From JBGPLH01 sp041486365 [NCBI: Thermodesulfobacteriota bacterium] (GTDB lineage: Bacteria; JAUYMQ01), in the NCBI GenBank assembly GCA_041486365.1, contig JBGPLH010000138.1, positions 1 to 8,103 of the forward strand: a stretch of DNA of 8,103 nucleotides, written 5' to 3'. The position numbers were made by a program, and so were the translations under genes. The number at the start of each line of letters is the position of its first letter. Position 1 is the stretch's first letter. This document shows, piece by piece, positions 1 through 8,103 of the stretch. The notes beneath the pieces are model-generated. The model made no database searches, was not told the origin of the DNA, and saw nothing but the letters and a program-made list of their open reading frames with translations.

Positions 1-1
1 G

Positions 2-571
2 GAGCTCAAGGCCGCGCGCCAGGTGTACTACGCCGCGACGGGGGAGATCTTCGAGGACGACGCGTCCTTCGAGAGGCGGATGATCACGTTCGTCGAATGG
101 TTCGTGTTCGATCGGCCGCTCGCGCGGGGGGTGGTGCCAATACGCGCGTACCTGGAGGATCATGCGGCCGATCTCTCGCCGGAGGAGCGCGAGATGACGG
201 AGGCGCTCCTGCACCACCATCACGGGCTGTACCGCGTGAAGAAGGCGAAGCCGCCCGTGCTGAACCTGAAGGACCTCTGGGACGGAAAGCTGATACGCGT
301 GGAGGCCGGCGATTCCGCCAACTCCTTCCAGGCGGACGATCTGCTGGATGCGCGCCTCGTGTCGTGGATGGACAAGACCTGGCTCACGGACGGGATCCTC
401 TGCCACCCGATCGGGGCGCTCGCCTACATCCAGGCCGAGCTGAAGGCGCTCCGCAAGGGGGGCGCGCCGGCGCCGACGGAGGCGCTCTTCTTCCGGCTGG
501 CCGGGATGCTCATCAAGCACGACCGCTACCGCCAGATAAAGACCGAGCTGATCTACCGGAACACGCCCTAG
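2..571 (+). CDS. 3' part of an uncharacterised protein, 5' end outside the window
   Basis: The frame is open from the left edge to a TAG at 569-571, giving 189 residues. A GTG at 23 could start a 182-residue protein, but the frame upstream of it (ELKAARQ) is also open and the protein-like character continues, so the true start is probably outside the window. The product looks soluble, with no signal peptide or membrane segment in the visible part. It is rich in charged residues and has an aromatic segment [11 protein letters not shown] (residues 23-33 counted from the GTG), a run of four histidines (64-67, bases 212-223) followed by GLYRVKKAK, and a C-terminal [14 protein letters not shown] cannot assign a function. 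The segment pattern is vaguely reminiscent of uncharacterised proteins of GC-rich deltaproteobacteria, from memory only. Codon use is strongly GC-ending and matches carB and recG, so it is a resident gene. It lies 43 bases upstream of carB on the same strand and may share its transcript. Confidence 0.8.
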   Translation, partial: ELKAARQVYYAATGEIFEDDASFERRMITFVEWFVFDRPLARGVVPIRAYLEDHAADLSPEEREMTEALLHHHHGLYRVKKAKPPVLNLKDLWDGKLIRVEAGDSANSFQADDLLDARLVSWMDKTWLTDGILCHPIGALAYIQAELKALRKGGAPAPTEALFFRLAGMLIKHDRYRQIKTELIYRNTP

Positions 572-577
572 GTTTCG

Positions 578-603
578 CCCCGAGACGGACCGAGCGGGGT
601 CTC
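578..603. repeat. Short alternative inverted repeats between the first gene and carB
   Basis: CCCCG (578-582) can pair with CGGGG (595-599), and GAGAC (582-586) can pair with GTCTC (599-603). Each stem has 5 bp and a 12-base loop, and the two share bases, so only one can form at a time. There is no T-run, so this does not look like an intrinsic terminator. It sits 12-37 bases ahead of the carB start and could affect ribosome access, but stems this short are common in GC-rich DNA. Confidence 0.2.
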
Positions 604-614
604 ACGGGAATTCC

Positions 615-3881
<3,267 letters not shown>

Positions 3882-3887
3882 CCCCCT

Positions 3888-3893
3888 GAAGGA
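3888..3893 (+). promoter_or_regulatory. Ribosome binding site supporting the GTG start of recG
   Basis: GAAGGA lies 9 bases ahead of the GTG at 3903, inside the 21-base gap after the carB stop. It supports this start over the next in-frame ATG at 3951, which would remove 16 residues, including the LRRPLDMAARDG segment that looks like the natural beginning of extended RecG proteins. Confidence 0.5.
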
Positions 3894-3902
3894 CGGGCCT
3901 CG

Positions 3903-6308
3903 GTGGAAACCCTCTCCGAGATCCTCGACGCTCTCCGCAGGCCGCTGGACATGGCGGCCCGGGATGGCCATGCGCGCATCGGCCGGATCCGCGGCCTTGA
4001 GCGGACCATCCCAGCGCTGGCGGAACAGGGGGCGGCGAGGGCGCGGAGCGCGCAGGCGCGGGCGGCGCTGGGCGAGCTGGCGAGCACCTTCGCGGGCTAC
4101 GCGGTCCTCGATCCCGATGCGCGGCGGGCCGCGGTGGACCAGGGGCTGGTGCTGCTTGAGCGGGCGCGGCAAGCCGGAGAGTCCGCACCTGCTGCCGCGC
4201 CCGACGCCCTGCGCGTCCCCATCACCCGATTCCGGGGGGTGGGGGAAGAAATTGCCGGGAAGCTCGCCCGTCTCGGGATCCGCACCGCCTGGGACGCCCT
4301 CTGGACCCTCCCCCGCACCTACGAGGAGCGGCTCCCGCCGCGTCCCGTCCGCGCCATTCGCCAGAACACCATTGCCACGCTGGACGCGCGCGTCCTCTCC
4401 CTGACGCCGCCGCGCAGGGCCCGATCGGGCCTGCGGATCTTCGAGGCGATCTTCGAGGACGAAACCGGCACCATCCCCGCCGTCTGGTACAACTTCGTCC
4501 CGCGCCTTTCGCCGGGCCAGCGGGTCCGCGTCGTCGGACCGGTGGAGGCCGTCCGTGGCCGTCGGCGATTCCGCGTGCCCGAGATCATCTACCTGCGGGC
4601 CGGGGAGCAAGCCCCGGACGATCCCGATTTGGGTCGTATCGTCCCCGTCTACCCGCTTACAGAAGGGCTCGGTGAGCGGCGGCTGCGGAGCCTCCTCAGG
4701 CAGGTGGTGGACGAGGTGGCGCCCCGGGCGCCGGAACTCATCCCCGGGGCGATCATCCGGGAGCTCGGTCTCCCGCCGCTGGCCGAGGCGCTGCGCACTG
4801 TCCACTTCCCGCCGCCGGGAGCCGACCTCCACGCGCTGGAGAAGGGCGCCACGCCCGCCCACCGTCGCCTCGCCTTTGAGGAGCTCTTCTTCCTGGAGCT
4901 TCACCTCGCCCTGGTGCGCCGTGACATCGCCCGGGCGCCCGCGTCTGCTTGCCCGGGGGGCGGCCGGCTTGAGCGCCGGCTCTTCGATCGGCTTCCCTTC
5001 GCGCTCACGGGGGCCCAGAGGCGGGCGCTGCGCGAGATCGGGACCGACCTCGCGCGACCGCACCCGATGAACCGCTTGCTCCAAGGGGATGTGGGCTCTG
5101 GGAAGACCGTCGTGGCGCTCCTGGCGGCGGCCCGGGCCATCGACGCGGGCGCCCAGGCGGCGATCATGGCGCCGACGGAGATCCTGGCGGAGCAGCACTT
5201 CAGGACCATCGAGCCACTCCTCTCGGCGGCGGGGGCGCGGGCGGCGCTCCTCACGGCGGGGGTGTCGAAGGCGGAACGGGCCCGGACGTTGCGGGGGGTG
5301 GCGGAGGGGGCCATCGGGCTCCTCGTGGGGACGCACGCCGTGATCGTGGACGCGGTGCGATTTGCGCGGCTCGCTTTTGCCGTGGTGGACGAGCAGCACC
5401 GCTTCGGCGTCGCGCAGCGGATGGCGCTCCGGGAGAAGGGGACACGCCCGGACTCGGCCGAGGAGCCCCATCTCCTCGTCATGACCGCCACCCCCATCCC
5501 CCGAAGCCTGGCCCTCACGGTCTTCGGCGATCTGGATCTCTCCGTCATCGACGAGATGCCCCCGGGGCGGGAGCCGGTAGAGACGCGGCACTTCACCGAG
5601 AAGGACCGCCGGAAGGTCTACGCCCAGATCCGCGAGACGGCGGGCGCGGGGCGCCAGGTGTTCGTCGTCTATCCCCTCGTGTCCGAATCGGAGAAGGTGG
5701 ATCTGCGGGACGCCACGCGCATGGCGGAGGCGCTGCGCATGGAGTTCTCCGATCTCGAGGTGGGACTCGTCCACGGGCAGATGAAGCCCGCGGAGAAGAA
5801 CGCGGTGATGGCGCGCTTCAAGCGCGGGGCGATCCACGTCCTCGTGGCGACGACCGTCGTGGAGGTGGGGATCGACGTCCCGAACGCGACGCTCATGGTG
5901 GTCGAGCACGCCGAGCGTTTCGGCCTCTCCCAACTCCATCAGCTCCGCGGGCGGGTGGGGCGCGGAGGAGGGCGCTCGCGTTGCCACCTCCTGACGCCGC
6001 CCCTCGCGCCGGGAAGCGAGGCGGCCCGGCGCATGCGCGTCATGGAAGCCACCCAGGATGGTTTTCGGATCGCGGAGGAGGATCTGGCGATCCGCGGCCC
6101 GGGGGATTTCCTCGGCACCCGCCAGCACGGCCTCCCCAACCTCCGCGTGGCGAGCCTCCTCGGCCAGGCCCCGCTCATCTCCCGCGCCCGCGAGGCGGCC
6201 CAGGCCCTGGTCGCGAGCGAACCGAGCCTTTCCAAGCCGGAACACGTCCCCCTCTGGGCGGGCCTCGATCTCCACCGCGAGGCGCTGGGGCTCCTGCGGG
6301 CGGGATGA
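3903..6308 (+). CDS. recG: ATP-dependent DNA helicase RecG
   Basis: RecG is a monomeric superfamily 2 translocase that remodels stalled forks, Holliday junctions and R-/D-loops. The 801 residues are longer than the E. coli protein (about 693). The excess is mainly an N-terminal extension of about 100 alanine/arginine-rich residues, a feature known in several phyla. Next come a helix-hairpin-helix-like segment (FRGVGEEIAGKLARLGI, 110-126) and the OB-fold wedge domain (about 155-235). Helicase motifs follow in order: Walker A GDVGSGKT (395-402), DEQHRFG (496-502, the RecG version of motif II), TATPIPRSL (528-536), VEVGIDVPNA (653-662), QLRGRVGRG (680-688), and the C-terminal GDFLGTRQHGLPNLRVASLL (734-753) that links ATP use to DNA movement. 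Nothing essential is missing. It follows carB by 21 bases on the same strand, so co-transcription is likely though no functional link is known. Codon use matches carB. The stop at 6306-6308 marks the end of the GC-rich resident block. Confidence 0.98.
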   Translation: METLSEILDALRRPLDMAARDGHARIGRIRGLERTIPALAEQGAARARSAQARAALGELASTFAGYAVLDPDARRAAVDQGLVLLERARQAGESAPAAAPDALRVPITRFRGVGEEIAGKLARLGIRTAWDALWTLPRTYEERLPPRPVRAIRQNTIATLDARVLSLTPPRRARSGLRIFEAIFEDETGTIPAVWYNFVPRLSPGQRVRVVGPVEAVRGRRRFRVPEIIYLRAGEQAPDDPDLGRIVPVYPLTEGLGERRLRSLLRQVVDEVAPRAPELIPGAIIRELGLPPLAEALRTVHFPPPGADLHALEKGATPAHRRLAFEELFFLELHLALVRRDIARAPASACPGGGRLERRLFDRLPFALTGAQRRALREIGTDLARPHPMNRLLQGDVGSGKTVVALLAAARAIDAGAQAAIMAPTEILAEQHFRTIEPLLSAAGARAALLTAGVSKAERARTLRGVAEGAIGLLVGTHAVIVDAVRFARLAFAVVDEQHRFGVAQRMALREKGTRPDSAEEPHLLVMTATPIPRSLALTVFGDLDLSVIDEMPPGREPVETRHFTEKDRRKVYAQIRETAGAGRQVFVVYPLVSESEKVDLRDATRMAEALRMEFSDLEVGLVHGQMKPAEKNAVMARFKRGAIHVLVATTVVEVGIDVPNATLMVVEHAERFGLSQLHQLRGRVGRGGGRSRCHLLTPPLAPGSEAARRMRVMEATQDGFRIAEEDLAIRGPGDFLGTRQHGLPNLRVASLLGQAPLISRAREAAQALVASEPSLSKPEHVPLWAGLDLHREALGLLRAG

Positions 6309-6450
6309 GGTCACCGTGAGCTCGGAGGGCGACATGGGAGATCGAGTGGCAGACCGGGGCAGCAGACAAGGGCAGGCAAGGAAGGTTGGGGACTCAAGAG
6401 CCCGGTCGAGCGGCTGTCGTAGCGCTGATGGAACCACCCACGAGAAATAC

Positions 6451-6556
6451 CTTTTGGAGCCCGGGCCGTGCGTGCTGAGCGGAACAGTCTATCTAGGAGG
6501 CCGGGGGCCCGGGGACGGCTCAATGCCCTAGGCTTTTGAGTGCCTGCGCTCCAAAG
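6451..6556. repeat. Cluster of interleaved inverted repeats (possible structured RNA or operon end signal)
   Basis: An outer 8-bp stem can form between TTTGGAGC (6453-6460) and GCTCCAAA (6548-6555). Inside or competing with it are CCCGGGCC (6460-6467) with GGCCCGGG (6506-6513), TGAGC (6476-6480) with GCTCA (6518-6522), and a local hairpin in which GGCTCAA (6517-6523) pairs with TTGAG plus CC (6536-6544) around an inner GCC/GGC pair with loop CTA. Several of these exclude each other. No clean stem followed by a long T-run exists, only TTTT at 6534-6537, so a textbook intrinsic terminator is not proven. It could be the recG operon's end structure, a small RNA, or chance pairing in GC-rich DNA; I did not recognise 6S, SRP, RNase P or tmRNA signatures. 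Confidence 0.3.
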
Positions 6557-6721
6557 ACCCTGTCTCCGCGCTGTGATACACTGACCGGGTTCGCAGGGAC
6601 AATGGCTAGATGGAATTGTCTAATCCTAGTTATGGGGCTGAGGTTGAAGGTCCCCGTTCGGCCGAAAGTGGACATTGAAAGAACGCGAAGCCAGTTTCTC
6701 GTAACGCTGCCTGCTCGGATC

Positions 6722-6751
6722 GAGATTGAGCAATCGAATCTCATGCGATTG
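6722..6751. repeat. Overlapping dyad cluster upstream of the OLD-family gene, operator-like
   Basis: Two perfect 6-bp inverted repeats, each with a 9-base spacer, overlap here: GAGATT (6722-6727) with AATCTC (6737-6742), and CAATCG (6731-6736) with CGATTG (6746-6751). The core GATTG/CAATC therefore occurs three times in 28 bases in alternating orientation (6724-6728, 6731-6735, 6747-6751). The cluster ends 66 bases before the chosen start of the next gene, a place where a transcription regulator could bind. No regulator gene is visible. It could also act as an RNA hairpin in the leader. Confidence 0.3.
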
Positions 6752-6807
6752 GCCGCACCCCTTGAACGGTGATGTCGAGACCAACTAACTAAGAATTGAT
6801 ACATGCC

Positions 6808-6812
6808 AGAGG
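6808..6812 (+). promoter_or_regulatory. Ribosome binding site deciding the start of the OLD-family gene
   Basis: AGAGG lies 5 bases ahead of the ATG at 6818, good Shine-Dalgarno placement. The in-frame ATG at 6803 has no comparable purine run before it. Starting at 6818 also gives MYLDTITINNFRSF, placing the NFRSF motif about 10 residues in, as is usual for this family. Confidence 0.5.
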
Positions 6813-6817
6813 TCAAC

Positions 6818-8103
6818 ATGTATCTTGATACGATTACGATAAATAATTTTCGGTCATTTGACAGGATCGCAATTCCTCTGTGCAAAGACATCACGGTTTT
6901 CGTGGGAGAGAACAATGGTGGCAAGAGCAACGCTATTGATGCAATTCGTCTTATTACTACTCCACTCGGCGGCAGGCGTGAAATACACGCCGAGCTGACA
7001 GACATTCGGTTTGGGAGTGCTGAACGTAAATTCGAGATTGAAGCGCTTTTCAGCCACCTGAGCCCACCTCAGCAGGGGCGCCTGCTTTCAGCTACAATAG
7101 ATCTCTCGCTCCAATCTGCCAAATTTGGGCTGACGTATGACGCCAGCACGAACAGCTACCCCATAAGGCCGACATTATGGGCCGGCAAAGCAAGAGGAAC
7201 GCCTGAGGCCGGTTGCCATGAAATGATCCGTCACGTGTATCTCCCGCCGCTCCGGGATGCAAAGCGTGCCTTGGCTTCGGGCAACCCCACCCGTATCTAC
7301 GCATTGCTGAAACATTTTCTTGGAAAGGACAAGCCTGACGCACTTGCAAAACGTCTTGCGCGGAATGCAACCGATCCCATCCTTGAGAAAATCGATGAGG
7401 CGGTCGATATCGGCCTTAACGCGCTGACTTCCGGTGTCCGGGAGCAAGTTGCATCGCTTGGTTTTGGGAGCGATGAGAAGCTGATCGACATAGCGCGTGA
7501 CCTTCGATTCAAACTCGCAGATTGTGGTATCGAACCGGAGGACCTAATGTATTCGGGCCATGGATACGCCAATCTCCTCTACATGGCCACGATCGCGGTT
7601 GAACTGGAGAAGGTGGACAACGCGGATTTGACGCTGTTCCTGGTTGAGGAGCCGGAAGCGCATTTGCATCCGCAACTACAAGCCGCGGTTCTCAGCTTCC
7701 TCGAGGGACAGGTTGAAAAGTCAAGAATTGACAAACTTGAAAACAAAGGCCCGGCCGGCCAGATACAGGTTCTCGTTGCGACCCATTCACCGAACTTGTC
7801 AGCCTGGGTCGAAAGCAAGAAGATTGTCTATTTCAGGTCATTTGTGTCCGCGGATTCTCTTCCGGCCGTCGAGCAAAAGGACAAGGCGGAGGAGCAGCCT
7901 ACTCCGCGTCGCTCTACGCGCTGCATTCCCTTGGCAATGCTGGATGTATCCGACATCGAACGCAGAAAGATAGATCGCTATCTGGATGTCACTAAGTCGG
8001 CGTTCCTGTTTGGTGGACGTGCTTTATTGGTGGAAGGGATCGCCGAAACGTTGCTGCTTCCTATCATTGCCAGGAAATTCGTCTTGAAGGACAAACCCCA
8101 ACA
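6818..8103 (+). CDS. OLD-family ATP-dependent endonuclease (ABC ATPase plus TOPRIM), 3' end outside the window
   Basis: I translated this frame by hand; it is open from ATG 6818 to the right edge (428 codons), with an alternative ATG at 6803. OLD proteins couple an SMC/ABC-like ATPase to a metal-dependent TOPRIM nuclease and act mostly in phage defence. Visible in order: INNFRSF (8-14), Walker A GENNGGKS (30-37), YLPPLRDA (141-148), ABC signature region SGHGYANLLYM (246-256), Walker B LVEEPEAHLHP (275-285), switch histidine in ATHSPN (321-326), a charged linker (about 350-366), then DRYLDVTKSAFLFGG and the TOPRIM opening ALLVEGIAE (402-410) with catalytic-type glutamates E406 and E410. The remaining TOPRIM acidic motifs lie beyond the edge. 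G+C is far below that of carB/recG (23 of 60 at 6841-6900), and TTA, CTA and TCA codons absent upstream appear ten times, pointing to horizontal transfer. Whether it is a GajA-like (class 2), a class 1 or another OLD-linked effector depends on the next gene. The family call is firm; the subclass is open. Confidence 0.92.
   Translation, partial: MYLDTITINNFRSFDRIAIPLCKDITVFVGENNGGKSNAIDAIRLITTPLGGRREIHAELTDIRFGSAERKFEIEALFSHLSPPQQGRLLSATIDLSLQSAKFGLTYDASTNSYPIRPTLWAGKARGTPEAGCHEMIRHVYLPPLRDAKRALASGNPTRIYALLKHFLGKDKPDALAKRLARNATDPILEKIDEAVDIGLNALTSGVREQVASLGFGSDEKLIDIARDLRFKLADCGIEPEDLMYSGHGYANLLYMATIAVELEKVDNADLTLFLVEEPEAHLHPQLQAAVLSFLEGQVEKSRIDKLENKGPAGQIQVLVATHSPNLSAWVESKKIVYFRSFVSADSLPAVEQKDKAEEQPTPRRSTRCIPLAMLDVSDIERRKIDRYLDVTKSAFLFGGRALLVEGIAETLLLPIIARKFVLKDKPQ

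Larger units (their letters stand above)
6309..6817. other. Gene-free interval spanning a composition break
   Basis: No reading frame here has convincing start signals or protein character. G+C counted per 60-base line is 41, 38, 37, 38 and 38 for the lines beginning 6301-6541, then 29, 31 and 32 for 6601-6721, and 22 at 6781. The drop therefore lies near 6600, some 290 bases after recG and about 220 before the next gene. The left part holds the GC-rich inverted repeats at 6451-6556 and a purine-rich stretch (6361-6400); the right part holds the dyad cluster at 6722-6751. A TTGAAC at 6762-6767 could be a -35 element, but I find no good -10 at proper spacing. No tRNA, integrase fragment, terminal repeat of an insertion sequence or duplicated attachment site was recognised. 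Confidence 0.6.

Noticed and set aside
6571-6583. TGTGATACAC as a possible CRP-type half site or extended -10 element
   Set aside because: Only one half site matches, there is no -35 at correct spacing, and the GTG/CAC dyad is only 3 bp.
6584-6600. GGGTTCGCAGGG-like stretch resembling a tRNA T-arm
   Set aside because: The flanking bases do not pair as a T stem, and no D-arm, anticodon arm or acceptor stem can be built around it.
6536-6772. A 78-codon plus-strand frame (TTG start, or 56 codons from ATG 6602) ahead of the OLD gene
   Set aside because: The TTG start has no ribosome site, and the purine run before ATG 6602 is only 3 bases away. It spans the composition break and the dyad cluster. 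A small partner protein cannot be fully excluded, but nothing supports it.
6520-7005. A 161-codon minus-strand frame covering the leader and 5' part of the OLD gene
   Set aside because: It overlaps a well-supported gene on the other strand, has no ribosome binding site before its ATG, and shows no family motif.
6818-8103. Calling the right-edge gene gajA (Gabija) outright
   Set aside because: The helicase partner that defines Gabija is outside the window, and the visible motifs are shared by several OLD subclasses.

Overview
The window reads as chromosomal DNA from a very GC-rich bacterium. Lines counted by hand inside recG reach about 75% G+C (45 of 60 at 6241-6300). The style of CarB and the roughly 100-residue N-terminal extension of RecG would fit a deltaproteobacterium-like or Methylomirabilota/Rokubacteria-like lineage. 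That placement is inference from protein style and composition and is weak.

Region 1 (1-6308) is a compact, co-directional housekeeping block on the + strand. It holds the 3' part of an unrecognised conserved-looking protein (stop at 571), carB (615-3881, large subunit of carbamoyl-phosphate synthase, for pyrimidine and arginine precursors) and recG (3903-6308, branch-migration helicase). Gaps are 43 and 21 bases, so the three are probably transcribed together. No small-subunit gene (carA) is visible. Both recognised genes look intact, with all key motifs present.

Region 2 (6309-6817) is about 500 bases with no gene I can support. Its first ~290 bases stay GC-rich (62-68% by line) and contain GC-rich, mutually exclusive inverted repeats (6451-6556), possibly the end signal of the operon or a structured RNA. 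From about 6600 the composition falls to about 50%, and a compact cluster of overlapping dyads (6722-6751) lies just ahead of the next gene.

Region 3 (6818-8103, running off the right edge) is the first 428 codons of an OLD-family ATP-dependent nuclease: an ABC-type ATPase followed by the start of a TOPRIM nuclease domain. Its base composition and codon choice differ sharply from the block to its left. Ten TTA/CTA/TCA codons occur in 428 codons, against none in the roughly 2,080 codons of the three upstream genes. It is best read as the leading gene of a horizontally acquired, probably anti-phage, module placed directly behind recG. Which system it belongs to (Gabija-like if a UvrD-type helicase follows, a retron-type or other OLD system, or a solitary OLD nuclease) is decided by sequence beyond the window. 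I do not see a demonstrably new system within these bases; the right edge is the place to look.
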